Both the position numbers and the translations under genes were made by a program. Positions 10,651 through 18,789 of a DNA stretch of 64,000 nt are shown here, piece by piece. The notes under the pieces are model-generated. The model saw nothing but the letters and a program-made list of their open reading frames with translations, was not told the origin of the DNA and did no database searches. The DNA comes from Rugamonas rivuli (GTDB taxonomy: Bacteria; Pseudomonadota; Gammaproteobacteria; Burkholderiales; Burkholderiaceae_D), in the NCBI RefSeq assembly GCF_009380165.1, contig NZ_WHUF01000002.1, forward strand, positions 620,001-684,000, given 5' to 3'. The first letter of the stretch is position 1. Each line of letters opens with the position of its first letter.

Positions 10651-11205
10651 ATGGACAAGCATCTGACAGAAACCCGTATCGACGGTGAATTGGTCTACAA
10701 CGGCCACTTCCTCAAAGTCCAACGCGACACTATCGAACTCCCCGACGGCAAACACACCGCGCGCGAATACGTGCTGCATCCCGGCGCCGTGGTGATCCTG
10801 CCGCTGCTGGACGACGGCACGGTGCTGATGGAACGCCAGTACCGCTATCCGCTGCACCAGGTGTTCATCGAATTCCCGGCCGGGAAAATCGATCACAACG
10901 AAGACCCGCTGGCCAGCGCCAAGCGCGAGCTGGAAGAAGAAACCGGCTACACCGCCAGCGAGTGGCAGTTCGTCAGTAAGATTCACAACGCCATCGCCTA
11001 CTCGGACGAGCATCTGGACCTGTATCTGGCGCGCGGCCTCAAGGCCGGCCCGCAGAAGCTGGACGACGGCGAGTTCCTCGAAACCTTCACCGCCACCATC
11101 GACGAACTGCTGCAATGGGTACGCGAAGGGAAGATCACCGACGTGAAAACAGTCATCGGCATCTTCTGGCTGGACAAGCTGCGCGCGGGCGACTGGAAGC
11201 TATGA
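10651..11205 (+). CDS. NUDIX hydrolase, ADP-ribose pyrophosphatase-like
   Basis: A 184-residue cytoplasmic NUDIX enzyme. The Nudix box is complete and canonical: Gly, five residues, Glu, seven residues, then RELEEETGY (residues about 76-98). The beta-rich start (ETRIDGELVYNGHFLKVQRD) and the LMERQYRYPLHQVFIEFPAGK segment are typical of ADP-ribose diphosphatases of the NudF type, which cleave ADP-ribose to AMP and ribose 5-phosphate. Substrate is inferred from family resemblance only. The stop codon overlaps the next start as ATGA. Confidence 0.88.
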   Translation: MDKHLTETRIDGELVYNGHFLKVQRDTIELPDGKHTAREYVLHPGAVVILPLLDDGTVLMERQYRYPLHQVFIEFPAGKIDHNEDPLASAKRELEEETGYTASEWQFVSKIHNAIAYSDEHLDLYLARGLKAGPQKLDDGEFLETFTATIDELLQWVREGKITDVKTVIGIFWLDKLRAGDWKL

Positions 11206-11924
11206 AGCCGCTGTGTGCCGCCATCGTTTTCGGCCTGTCGGCCGTTGGCGGCGCGGTGCATGCTGCCACTCCGGCTACGGCCGCTGCGGCGCGCACGCCG
11301 TTCCAGATTCGCTGCGAAGACAGTATCGCCAAGACAGTCTCCGTGCTGTCGGCAAAACAGAACGGCTACACCATTAACAACCAGCTGCCGTATCGTGCGC
11401 TGACCGCGAAGTCCGGCAATATGGACAACCGGATGGTGACGCTGGGGCTGACCGTCACCAAGGGCCAGTACTCGGTCGATCTTGGCGGGCCGGTTTTGCA
11501 GGATACCGCCAGCGGCTACGAGTGCATCGCGCCGCGCGTGGATGTGAAGCTCACTTACTCGCCGGTGCTGATCTATGTCGGCAACGAGTTCGCGCCAGGC
11601 ACCTGCGGCTACAACGCGATCCTCGAACACGAGCAGCGGCATTTGCAGGCGTATATGGAAAACCTGGCGCGCGTGGAGAAGGTGGTGCGCGAAGCGCTGA
11701 ACAAACGCTTCGAAGCCAAGCCGCTGTACGCGCCGTCCGGCACCGCGATGTCGGCGCTGGAGCATGAGATCAACGGCACCTGGTTCCCGTTCATCCGCGA
11801 TGAATTCGAGAAGGGCCGGCCGAAGCAGACGGAGATCGATACGCCGGAAGAATACGCCCGCATGGGCAAGGTGTGCGATGGCGAGATCGCTGCGATCCTG
11901 CTGCGCCGCCATAAAAACAATTGA
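11202..11924 (+). CDS. Secreted protein with HExxH motif, possible zinc peptidase
   Basis: A 240-residue protein. I take the ATG at 11202 because it overlaps the NUDIX stop as ATGA and gives a clean signal peptide (MKPLCAAIVFGLSAVGGAVHA). The mature part contains LEHEQRHLQAYMENL, an HExxH zinc-binding signature, and a second His-Glu pair about 40 residues later (SALEHEING) that could supply a third ligand. Four cysteines could form disulfides. It resembles predicted secreted zinc-dependent proteases of the DUF922 type, but I cannot confirm the family. Placement between NUDIX and ispD gives no functional hint. Confidence 0.6.
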   Translation: MKPLCAAIVFGLSAVGGAVHAATPATAAAARTPFQIRCEDSIAKTVSVLSAKQNGYTINNQLPYRALTAKSGNMDNRMVTLGLTVTKGQYSVDLGGPVLQDTASGYECIAPRVDVKLTYSPVLIYVGNEFAPGTCGYNAILEHEQRHLQAYMENLARVEKVVREALNKRFEAKPLYAPSGTAMSALEHEINGTWFPFIRDEFEKGRPKQTEIDTPEEYARMGKVCDGEIAAILLRRHKNN

Positions 11925-11929
11925 AGAAT

Positions 11930-12643
11930 ATGACTGCATCCAAAACGACACCACGCTACTTTGCACTGCTGCCCGCCGCCGGCGTCGGCGCGCGCATGGC
12001 GGCGGACGGACCCAAACAATACCTGACGGTCGGCGGCAAGCCGATGCTGCGCCACGCAGTCGACGCCTTCCGCGCCAGCGATCTGGTGGCGCACACCTAT
12101 GTGGTGGTCAGCGCGGCCGACGGCCAGATCGACGGCGTGCTGCCGGCGGACCTGGACGGCGTGACGGTGCTGCGCTGCGGCGGCGCCACGCGCATGGACA
12201 CGGTGCTCAACGCCTTGCGCGAGCTGCAGGGCGTGGTGGCCGGCGGCGACATGATCATGGTGCACGACGCTGCGCGTCCCGGCCTCACGCCGGCGCTGAT
12301 CGCCAAGCTGATAGACGGCGTGGGCGACGATGCTGCGGGTGGCCTGCTGGCGCTGCCGGTGGTGGACACGGTTAAGCGCGCGACGGGTGTAGTGCCTGTG
12401 GCCGCGACGACGGTGTCGCGCAACGGCCTGTGGCTGGCGCAGACGCCGCAGATGTTTAGCTACGAGCTGCTGCTGCGCGCCCTGGGCAGCGCGCCGGATG
12501 CCAACGCCATCACGGACGACGCCAGCGCGGTCGAGATGCTTGGCCTGTCGCCACGCCTGATCGAAGGCCATCCACGAAATTTGAAAGTCACGCTGCCAGC
12601 CGACATCCGCATCGCGGAAATGTACCTGGCCGCCGGCGAATAA
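11930..12643 (+). CDS. ispD: 2-C-methyl-D-erythritol 4-phosphate cytidylyltransferase
   Basis: A 237-residue cytidylyltransferase of the MEP pathway, making CDP-methylerythritol from CTP and MEP. The nucleotide-binding signature LPAAGVGARMAADGPKQYL is near the N-terminus, followed later by MVHDAARPGL. A TTG at 11921 is in frame, but the ATG at 11930 gives the normal N-terminus. It is followed 15 bases later by ispF, the enzyme two steps further on; the intervening IspE kinase gene is not here. Confidence 0.95.
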   Translation: MTASKTTPRYFALLPAAGVGARMAADGPKQYLTVGGKPMLRHAVDAFRASDLVAHTYVVVSAADGQIDGVLPADLDGVTVLRCGGATRMDTVLNALRELQGVVAGGDMIMVHDAARPGLTPALIAKLIDGVGDDAAGGLLALPVVDTVKRATGVVPVAATTVSRNGLWLAQTPQMFSYELLLRALGSAPDANAITDDASAVEMLGLSPRLIEGHPRNLKVTLPADIRIAEMYLAAGE

Positions 12644-12658
12644 CAGAGGATAGAAAAC

Positions 12659-13147
12659 ATGAGCAAACTCCCATTCCGCATCGGCCAGGGCTATGATTGC
12701 CACGCACTGGCGGAAGGCCGCAAGCTGATTATCGGCGGCGTCGACATCCCGCATCATGTGGGCCTGCTGGGGCATTCGGATGCCGACGTGCTGCTGCACG
12801 CGATCACCGATTCGATACTCGGCGCGGCTGCGCTGGGCGACATCGGCAAGCATTTTCCGGATACCGATCCGCAGTTCAAGGGCGCCGATTCGCGTACCTT
12901 GTTGAAGGAGGCGGCGCGGCGCGTGGTGGCCACCGGCTACAGCATCGGCAACATCGACGCGACCATCATCGCGCAACGTCCGAAGATGGCGCCGCACATC
13001 GCCAGCATGTGCGCGAATATCGCGGAGGATCTGGGCGTGGCTGTCGGCCAGGTCAACATCAAGGCCAAGACCAATGAGAAGCTGGGTTACTTGGGCAGGG
13101 AAGAGGGCATTGCCGCAGAGTCGATTGCTTTGCTGATCGCTTCGTAA
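12659..13147 (+). CDS. ispF: 2-C-methyl-D-erythritol 2,4-cyclodiphosphate synthase
   Basis: A 162-residue enzyme that cyclises CDP-ME 2-phosphate to MEcPP, releasing CMP. The zinc-binding Asp and His are in GQGYDCHAL near the N-terminus, and [25 protein letters not shown] carries the other conserved active-site residues. Length is normal for the trimeric enzyme. Its last 61 bases overlap the 3' end of the convergent DUF433 gene on the other strand. Confidence 0.96.
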   Translation: MSKLPFRIGQGYDCHALAEGRKLIIGGVDIPHHVGLLGHSDADVLLHAITDSILGAAALGDIGKHFPDTDPQFKGADSRTLLKEAARRVVATGYSIGNIDATIIAQRPKMAPHIASMCANIAEDLGVAVGQVNIKAKTNEKLGYLGREEGIAAESIALLIAS

Positions 13148-13593
13148 AACAAGGTTGTCGCGTTATCCCTTACGCCGACGGCCATGTCGCGGGAGACCGA
13201 TGGGTAGTCTGCTAAAAAGTCATCCATTGGTTTGTCCGCCAATAAATAGTCGAACATCCGCTTGATGGGTACCAGCGTGTTCTTGAATACAGGCATGCCG
13301 CCCAGAATATCGGGTTCCATCTGCACCAGCGGCGTGATTGACTTCATGTAGGCCAGCCATTCCGGGTCGAATGGATCTGTGGGGGATTTTCGTGGCGGAA
13401 TGATCCTACCCTTGAATTTATGTACCGGCGTGGTGAAATATCTGGGATCGTATTCCGGCCCATCTTCATCGATTACGATTTCGTCGTCATAGTTTGGCAT
13501 GACATTTAGCCAGCTATCTGGCGCTGGCTCGTCAAAATATTCTGTTTGCTTCTCGTCTCGTTGCTTTTCTAAATGAGATGATTCGTACTTCAT
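13087..13593 (-). CDS. DUF433-domain protein, probable antitoxin partner of BrnT-like gene
   Basis: A 168-residue protein starting at the second of two adjacent ATGs, which lies six bases after a strong GGAGG; the ATG at 13596 is an alternative. The C-terminal 70 residues ([20 protein letters not shown], then [14 protein letters not shown]) match the DUF433 fold seen in antitoxins of the VapB/VPEP type. The first 95 residues are acidic ([14 protein letters not shown]) and not recognised. The gene overlaps the 3' end of the BrnT-like gene by 62 bases and the ispF tail by 61. Its codons are richer in A and T than those of its neighbours, suggesting transfer. Confidence 0.65.
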   Translation of the reverse strand: MKYESSHLEKQRDEKQTEYFDEPAPDSWLNVMPNYDDEIVIDEDGPEYDPRYFTTPVHKFKGRIIPPRKSPTDPFDPEWLAYMKSITPLVQMEPDILGGMPVFKNTLVPIKRMFDYLLADKPMDDFLADYPSVSRDMAVGVRDNATTLFYEAISKAIDSAAMPSSLPK

Positions 13594-13795
13594 CATTTTC
13601 CTCCGTGTAAGTGATAACAACAGGATAGACTTGGAAATAGCCATACGCGTTATAGCGGCGTTCGCTGTAACGGAAACGAGCGTCCTCAACAGTGCTATCC
13701 GCACTCTCTATCACCTGCGGCGCATCGGCGAAATCCAGGCCGTGCTTGCGCAGGTTGCTTAGACGCTTGGATTCGTTCCACGTGTACGTTGTCAT
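13532..13795 (-). CDS. BrnT family toxin-like protein
   Basis: An 87-residue protein with the BrnT pattern: TYTWNESKRLSNLRKHGLDF at the N-terminus, a beta-strand core ([19 protein letters not shown]) and the C-terminal basic stretch [12 protein letters not shown]. BrnT toxins are small RNase-like proteins that inhibit translation. I chose the ATG at 13795 because it gives the standard N-terminus; an ATG at 13819 would add eight residues. BrnT normally pairs with BrnA; here the partner encoded just downstream is a DUF433 protein. Confidence 0.72.
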   Translation of the reverse strand: MTTYTWNESKRLSNLRKHGLDFADAPQVIESADSTVEDARFRYSERRYNAYGYFQVYPVVITYTEENDEVRIISFRKATRREANRIF

Positions 13796-13898
13796 TTCAG
13801 TGTAGTGGCTTGAGGACATCCTTCAAGCGGCACTGAAAAAAACAGGCGCAGGACATCGTTTTGATATCCTGCGCCTGCCATTCTCAACCGTCTTCGGT

Positions 13899-14624
13899 CT
13901 AGATCAATAGTGCTCCGCCGTCGACGATGTGGGTCTGGCCGGTGGCGAAGCCGCTGCTCATCAGGAACAGGTAGGCGGCGGCGATGTCTTCCGCCGAACC
14001 TACACGGCCAACCAGCAGCGCATCGCCGACATCGTCGAACATCTGCTGGCGCTGTACCTGAGGCATGTCCGCCCACAGGTTCGTCGCGGTCACGCCCGGC
14101 GACACGGCGTTGACCCGCAGCGGCGCCAGCTCCACCGCCAGTGCCCGCGTCAAGGCCTCCATGGCGCCGCACACGCTGGCCCCCAGCACCCATCCCGACT
14201 GCGGCCGCATCGCTGCGATGCCGGTCGTGAACGTGATCGAACCGCCCGACCTGATATGCCGCGCACCATGCTTGGCCGCCGCCAGCGCACCCCAATAGCG
14301 CACGTCAAATGCCGAACGCGCAGCGGTCAAATCGGTCCCGGACAGCGCGCCGATTTGCAGCGCATCGCCCGCCGTGTAGACCAGATGATCGAACGCACCG
14401 GCGGTGGCGAAGAAGCGTTCGATGGCCCGTTCGTCCAGCAGGTCCAGCGCGCAGCCTTGCGCCTTGCCGCCAAGGTGCTCCAGCGCCTTCTCGATCCGCG
14501 AGATCTGGCTCGACACCACCAGCACTTCTGCGCCTTCACGCAGCGCCTCGCGCGCCACCGCCAGCCCGATGCCCGACGAGGCGCCGAGTACGATCACGCG
14601 CTGCCCAAGCAGACGGCCGCTCAT
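13899..14624 (-). CDS. SDR family oxidoreductase lacking the usual YxxxK
   Basis: A 241-residue Rossmann-fold protein. The nucleotide-binding GASSGIG follows MSGRLLGQRVIVL, the NNAG position reads YTAGDAL, and the C-terminal VNAVSPGVTATNLW is typical of short-chain dehydrogenases. Where the catalytic Tyr-x-x-x-Lys should be, the sequence is VLGASVCGAMEALTRALAVE, so both residues are missing. This occurs in some SDR subfamilies of unknown activity. The start is the ATG at 14624, which overlaps the stop of a tiny upstream reading frame. The gene is divergent from a LysR regulator that probably controls it. Confidence 0.82.
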   Translation of the reverse strand: MSGRLLGQRVIVLGASSGIGLAVAREALREGAEVLVVSSQISRIEKALEHLGGKAQGCALDLLDERAIERFFATAGAFDHLVYTAGDALQIGALSGTDLTAARSAFDVRYWGALAAAKHGARHIRSGGSITFTTGIAAMRPQSGWVLGASVCGAMEALTRALAVELAPLRVNAVSPGVTATNLWADMPQVQRQQMFDDVGDALLVGRVGSAEDIAAAYLFLMSSGFATGQTHIVDGGALLI

Positions 14625-14654
14625 GCCAGTACCCATTTTTTCATTGCATCCATC
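14622..14654 (-). CDS. Possible 10-codon leader peptide coupled to the SDR gene
   Basis: On the minus strand AAGGAG is followed five bases later by ATG and ten codons, reading MDAMKKWVLA, then TGA. The TGA overlaps the ATG of the SDR gene as ATGA. The SDR start itself has no convincing Shine-Dalgarno, so ribosomes may reach it by termination and reinitiation. The six A residues in this frame could also mark an old frameshift that cut the N-terminus from the SDR frame. No conservation evidence is available here. Confidence 0.35.
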
Positions 14655-14761
14655 GTGTTCTCCTTGAGTGAAGCGGTAAGTCCGCATGCAAGAATTCTGA
14701 TGCAAAATCACCGATACTCCGATAGCATGCGACTCATATCATTCATGACCAATTGGCATAT

Positions 14762-15667
14762 ATGGCTTTCGACGAACGGGTAGTGAACGGCATGCGCGTG
14801 CTGGCGGCGATTGTCGATGCCGGCAGCTTCGTGCGCGCGGGCGAGGCGCTGGAGATGTCGCAGTCCGGCGTCAGCCGCGCCATCGCCAAGCTGGAGGCTC
14901 GGCTCAATATCAGGCTGTTCGACCGCACTACGCGCAAGGTCTCCCTGACGGACGAGGGGCGCCGTTTCTACGCACAGATAGGACCATTGCTGGCCGGGCT
15001 GGAAGAGGCGGTTGCCTCGGCGGGCGAGGGGGCGGTTGCAGTGCGCGGACGCCTGCGCGTCAACGTCGAGCCGCTGCTGGCGCGGCTGCTGCTGGGCCCC
15101 AAGCTGGGCGGCTTCCTGAAACGATATCCGGAGCTGGACCTGGATGTGGTGGCGCGCGACCAGCTGGGCGACATGGTTGGCGACGGCTTCGACCTGGCGA
15201 TACGCTTCGGTCATCCGCAATCGTCGTCGCTGATCGCCCGCAAACTGCTGGACACCCGCGTACTGACGGTCGCCACGCCGGCCTACCTGCGCCGCCACGG
15301 CGTGCCGAAGAAGCCCTCCGACCTCGAAGGCCCGGAACACACCTGCATCCACTTCCGCAATCCGGCGACGGGTAAGCCTTACGAATGGGAGTTTCATCGC
15401 GGCGGCAAGACCACCATCGTCAACCCGCGCAGCCAGCTGACGCTGAACGACGCCGGCACCATGGAAAGCGTACTGCTGGCCGGCTACGGCCTGGCGCAGG
15501 TGATCGACCTGGCGGTCGAGCCGCTGCTGCGTTCCGGCGCCGTCGTACCGGTGCTGACGGCATGGCCGGACGAGCGCTTCCCGCTGTACGCCTACTACCC
15601 GTCGCGCTACCACCCGCCCGCGAAGACGCTGGCCTTCCTGGACTTCGTCGCCACGCTGGTGGGCTAG
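14762..15667 (+). CDS. LysR family transcriptional regulator
   Basis: A 301-residue regulator. The N-terminal winged helix (SFVRAGEALEMSQSGVSRAIAKLEARLNIRLFDRTTRKVSLT is its region, residues about 20-62) is followed by a substrate-binding domain of the type-2 periplasmic fold, with the CrgA-like feature LRVNVEPLLARLLLGP. I prefer ATG 14762 to the in-frame TTG at 14753. It is divergent from the SDR gene across about 140 bases, and LysR regulators commonly control the divergent neighbour. The effector is unknown. Confidence 0.9.
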   Translation: MAFDERVVNGMRVLAAIVDAGSFVRAGEALEMSQSGVSRAIAKLEARLNIRLFDRTTRKVSLTDEGRRFYAQIGPLLAGLEEAVASAGEGAVAVRGRLRVNVEPLLARLLLGPKLGGFLKRYPELDLDVVARDQLGDMVGDGFDLAIRFGHPQSSSLIARKLLDTRVLTVATPAYLRRHGVPKKPSDLEGPEHTCIHFRNPATGKPYEWEFHRGGKTTIVNPRSQLTLNDAGTMESVLLAGYGLAQVIDLAVEPLLRSGAVVPVLTAWPDERFPLYAYYPSRYHPPAKTLAFLDFVATLVG

Positions 15668-15722
15668 AGCGGCGCCGTAAGCGATCTGCTACCATGGCGC
15701 TTTTGACGGCAGGGGATGAACA

Positions 15723-16025
15723 ATGGCGCGTGATATCTACGCTTATCGGCAGGTGGCGGTGCACTCGGTGGCGCCCGAGGGCAAGGTGGAGATCCATCCC
15801 GTGCCGGGGCAGGCGTTCTCGCCCGCGCTGCATGTGCAGTGCTCGCGCCGCATGAGCGACGTCGAGCTTTACCCGTTGGGCACCTGCTTCCTGCTGGACG
15901 CCAAGCTGACCGACCGCATGGGCGGCATGCAGTACCTGTATGCCTGGCACGGCGATGAAATCAAGGTGCTGTCAGCCAGTGAGACCGAGACCTTCCTGGC
16001 TGCCTTCAAACGCGGACGAATTTGA
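15723..16025 (+). CDS. Hypothetical protein, 100 residues
   Basis: A small soluble protein with no signal peptide or membrane segment. It is predicted mostly beta (QVAVHSVAPEGKVEIHPVP, then MSDVELYPLGTCFLLDAKLT) and ends in FKRGRI. AGGGGATGAACA precedes the ATG, giving a good ribosome site. The stop codon is directly adjacent to the stop of the convergent MFS gene. I do not recognise a family, although the shape would suit a small beta-barrel domain. Confidence 0.7.
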   Translation: MARDIYAYRQVAVHSVAPEGKVEIHPVPGQAFSPALHVQCSRRMSDVELYPLGTCFLLDAKLTDRMGGMQYLYAWHGDEIKVLSASETETFLAAFKRGRI

Positions 16026-17270
16026 TCAGTGCACGGCGTGCAGCTTGCCCAAAGGCTTGCCGTCGTCCTTGGCCCATGCAGCGATGACGGCTGCCATCGC
16101 CAGCGCGAACAAGCCGCCGACCACCATCGCACTCGATACACCCAGATGATCGACTGATATGCCGCCTACCAAGGCGCCGCTGGCCAGCGAGATCTGCGCG
16201 GTGGAGACGAATACCGCGCCGCCACTTTCCATCGCATCCGGCGCGGCCTTGAACATCCAGGTCTGCACCGAGATCGGCATCATGCCGAAGGCCAGGCCCC
16301 AGATCACGATCAACACCGTCGCACCGGCTGCGCTGGCGCCGAACAGCGGCATCGCCGCGGCCGACAAGCCCATGACGACGCCGGTGGCGATCAGCGAATT
16401 TTTCACGCTCTTCGCCACTGCCCAGCCGCCGATCAGATTACCGACGAAACCAGCCGCGCCGTAAATCAGCAGCAGCACGCTGATGCTCTTGGCGCTCAAG
16501 CCCGCGACCTGGCTCAGGAACGGCGTCACATACGTGTAGGCGGCGAACTGGCCGATGAAGATCAGCAGCGTGGCCAGCATGCCCAGCCGCGCCTTCTGCA
16601 CGCGCAGCAGCGCAGGCAGTTGGCCGAAGGTCAGGGATGTCGTGGTCGGCAGGCGAGGCAGCAGCCACATTTGCGCGGCCAGCACCAGCAGCGAGACCGC
16701 AGTCGCGGCGAAGAAGGCCATGCGCCAGCCCACCAGTTCACCGATCATCGCACCGGCCGGAACGCCGGCCACAGTGCCCAGCGAGATGCCGGCGAAGATG
16801 ATGGAGGTGGCGCGCGCGGCCGACGCCTCCGGCACCAGCCGGTTGCCCAGCGCGCCGCCAATGGCCCAGAAGCCGCCTACGCCTATGCCGAGCAGTGCGC
16901 GTCCGAGCAGCACCAGCGGATAGGAATGCGACAGCGCGACGATCAGGTTGGAGGCGATCAGCGTGGCGGTCAGGCCCCAGATCACGTAGCGGCGGTCGGT
17001 CTTGCCGACGCCTATCGTCACCAGGATGGCGGCGAAGGCGGCCACCAGGCCGGGCACCGTCACCATCATGCCGGCGACGCCTTCGGTCACGCCCAGCTCG
17101 GAGGCGATGGACGGCAGCAGGCCGACCGGCAGGAATTCCGTCGTCACCAGCGCGAACGAGCCGACGGCGACCGACAACACGGCCAGCCAGGCGGCGCGGG
17201 TGGGGGAGCTTGAGATGGGGAGGGGCGCGTCGTCGCGGAGGGCGGCTTGGGCGCTGGTGTTGTTTTTCAT
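16026..17270 (-). CDS. MFS transporter, DHA1-type efflux permease
   Basis: A 414-residue major facilitator with 12 predicted helices after a 25-residue cytoplasmic N-terminus. The start of helix 1 (GSFALVTTEFLPVGLLPSIA) and the motif-A-like loop (TIGVGKTDRRYVIWG) match the AraJ/NepI-like group of proton-coupled exporters. Substrate cannot be read from sequence. It is divergent from a TetR-family gene, a common arrangement for regulated drug or metabolite efflux, and two matching palindromes lie in the shared control region. Confidence 0.88.
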   Translation of the reverse strand: MKNNTSAQAALRDDAPLPISSSPTRAAWLAVLSVAVGSFALVTTEFLPVGLLPSIASELGVTEGVAGMMVTVPGLVAAFAAILVTIGVGKTDRRYVIWGLTATLIASNLIVALSHSYPLVLLGRALLGIGVGGFWAIGGALGNRLVPEASAARATSIIFAGISLGTVAGVPAGAMIGELVGWRMAFFAATAVSLLVLAAQMWLLPRLPTTTSLTFGQLPALLRVQKARLGMLATLLIFIGQFAAYTYVTPFLSQVAGLSAKSISVLLLIYGAAGFVGNLIGGWAVAKSVKNSLIATGVVMGLSAAAMPLFGASAAGATVLIVIWGLAFGMMPISVQTWMFKAAPDAMESGGAVFVSTAQISLASGALVGGISVDHLGVSSAMVVGGLFALAMAAVIAAWAKDDGKPLGKLHAVH

Positions 17271-17312
17271 TTGAGATTTTTCCTATCGACTGTAAAAATA
17301 CTTGAGTTTTTT

Positions 17313-17373
17313 ACTGATCGGTTCATAATGATCTTCGCAGGGAACTTTGTCAATGAATTTTTAACCGAACGGT
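17313..17373. promoter_or_regulatory. Probable TetR operators between MFS and TetR genes
   Basis: Two ten-base palindromic elements of the form ACYGNNCGGT are present: ACTGATCGGT at 17313-17322 and ACCGAACGGT at 17364-17373. The second abuts the TetR ATG. Their matching sequence in a divergent MFS/TetR control region supports operator function and autoregulation. This is inferred from sequence only. Confidence 0.45.
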
Positions 17374-17985
17374 ATGAAAGATAATTCCGCATCAGCACGC
17401 AAGTCGGGCCGCCCGCGCACTTTTGACGCGGAAACGGCCCTGGACAAGGCCATGAAAGTGTTTTGGGAGAAGGGCTACGAAGGCAGCTCCCTGCCGGAAC
17501 TGACCGAGGCGATGGGGATGAACCGGCCCAGCTTGTACGCGGTATTCGGCAACAAGGAAAACCTGTTCCGCATGGCGCTGGAGCGTTACGGCGCGACCCA
17601 CGATCCGCTGTTCAACGCGGCGCTGGCGCAGCCGACGGCGCGCGCCGTGGTCGAGCATTTCTTGCGCGGCAATGCCGACGCCCAGACCGAAACCGAGAAT
17701 CCGCATGGCTGCCTGGTGATCAACGGCGCGCTGGCTTGCAGCGACGATGCGTTGCCGATACGCGACTCGCTGATCGAGCGCCGCGCCGCCAGCGAGGCCA
17801 AATTGCGCGCGCGGCTGGAGCAGGCCAAGGCCGACGGCGACTTGCCTGCCGACAGTTGCTCGGGCCAGATGGCGCGCTATGTGATGACGGTTTCCAATGG
17901 CATGGCGGTGCAGGCGGCGGCCGGCGCCACCCGAAAACAGCTGCAGGAAGTGGTGGATCAGGTGCTGCGCGGATGGCCTTCTTGA
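17374..17985 (+). CDS. TetR/AcrR family transcriptional regulator
   Basis: A 203-residue repressor. The N-terminal helix-turn-helix region (residues about 15-60) includes ALDKAMKVFWEKGYEGSSLP and LTEAMGMNRPSLYAVFGNKE, the standard TetR recognition helix pattern. The C-terminal domain (ending MAVQAAAGATRKQLQEVVDQ) resembles the TetR_C group that often accompanies efflux genes. No Shine-Dalgarno precedes the ATG; instead a palindrome runs to the start codon. Likely represses itself and the divergent MFS gene. Confidence 0.9.
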   Translation: MKDNSASARKSGRPRTFDAETALDKAMKVFWEKGYEGSSLPELTEAMGMNRPSLYAVFGNKENLFRMALERYGATHDPLFNAALAQPTARAVVEHFLRGNADAQTETENPHGCLVINGALACSDDALPIRDSLIERRAASEAKLRARLEQAKADGDLPADSCSGQMARYVMTVSNGMAVQAAAGATRKQLQEVVDQVLRGWPS

Positions 17986-18038
17986 CCTCGTAGAAATGTT
18001 GCCTTAAAAATATATTCAGTAACAAAATGAAATTTTAG

Positions 18039-18066
18039 TTGTGCTTTTGAAATTTATCGGTAGAAT
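18039..18066 (+). promoter_or_regulatory. Candidate sigma-70 promoter for the PEP-CTERM gene
   Basis: TTGTGC at 18039-18044 and TAGAAT at 18061-18066 are separated by 16 bases, in an AT-rich stretch 43 bases before the start codon. The match is moderate. Confidence 0.4.
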
Positions 18067-18108
18067 GGCTGCATTGGGTCGCCGTTCTATCTTTTTGAAA
18101 GTCACATC

Positions 18109-18717
18109 ATGAAATTGTCTAAACTGTTCCTGGCTGCAGCTGTTACCGCATTGACCGCTTCGGGCGCTGCATCGGCCACCAACCTGATCCAGAATGGCGA
18201 CTTTGAAAACGTCAGCGGCGTCAATCTGAACAACTACGTCCGCGTGGGCGCAGGCGAGGGCGCGATTGCCTTCTGGAGCGTCGGCGGCAACTCGGTCGAC
18301 GTCATCAACAACAGCTACAACTCGATCTCGGGCAATAGCATCGACATGCTGGGCACGCCAGGTCCGGGCGTGCTGTCGCAATCGTTCAACGCCATTGCCG
18401 GCGTCACCTATACGCTGTCGTTCGACCTGACCCACAATCCATACTCGCACGGCGCCGGCCTGGACGTGTTCGTTGGCGGCAACCACTACGCGTTCGAAGG
18501 TAGCACCCCTGTCACCAACTACACCTTCAACTTCACCACCACCGGTGGTTCGCAAGCGCTGGTGTTCAGCAGCGTTGGTGGCGACGGTTACTCGGGCGCA
18601 GTGCTGGACAATGTGTCCGTCACCGCCGCCGTACCTGAGCCGGAAACCTACGCCATGATGCTGGCCGGCCTGGGCCTGGTAGGTGCCATCGCCCGCCGTC
18701 GCAAAGCCGCCAAGTAA
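18109..18717 (+). CDS. PEP-CTERM sorting domain protein, choice-of-anchor C type
   Basis: A 202-residue exported protein. A signal peptide (ending SGAASA) is followed by NLIQNGDFENVSG, a jelly-roll-like domain with GNSIDMLGTPGPGVLSQSF and YTLSFDLTHNP, and the tail VPEPETYAMMLAGLGLVGAIARRRKAAK, which is the PEP motif, a hydrophobic helix and a basic end. In this family exosortase EpsH/XrtA-type enzymes process the tail during export. No exosortase or exopolysaccharide genes lie in the window. A strong terminator follows, so it is probably transcribed alone. Confidence 0.88.
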   Translation: MKLSKLFLAAAVTALTASGAASATNLIQNGDFENVSGVNLNNYVRVGAGEGAIAFWSVGGNSVDVINNSYNSISGNSIDMLGTPGPGVLSQSFNAIAGVTYTLSFDLTHNPYSHGAGLDVFVGGNHYAFEGSTPVTNYTFNFTTTGGSQALVFSSVGGDGYSGAVLDNVSVTAAVPEPETYAMMLAGLGLVGAIARRRKAAK

Positions 18718-18740
18718 TTCGCTGGCTTAAAATTAAAGAA

Positions 18741-18772
18741 GGGGGCTGACCTGTCGGGTCAGCCCCCTTTTT
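18741..18772 (+). terminator. Intrinsic terminator after the PEP-CTERM gene
   Basis: An 11-bp perfect stem (GGGGGCTGACC with GGTCAGCCCCC) around a five-base loop is followed by TTTTT. The minus-strand side is also followed by a T-rich run, so it may serve the convergent FHA gene as well. Confidence 0.9.
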
Positions 18773-18789
18773 CGTTGTGCGGCCTGGAT

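Noticed and set aside
14722..14761. Specific LysR box upstream of the LysR gene at 14762
   Set aside because: AT-rich dyads such as AATTGGCATATATGG are present but no T-N11-A arrangement stood out from background.
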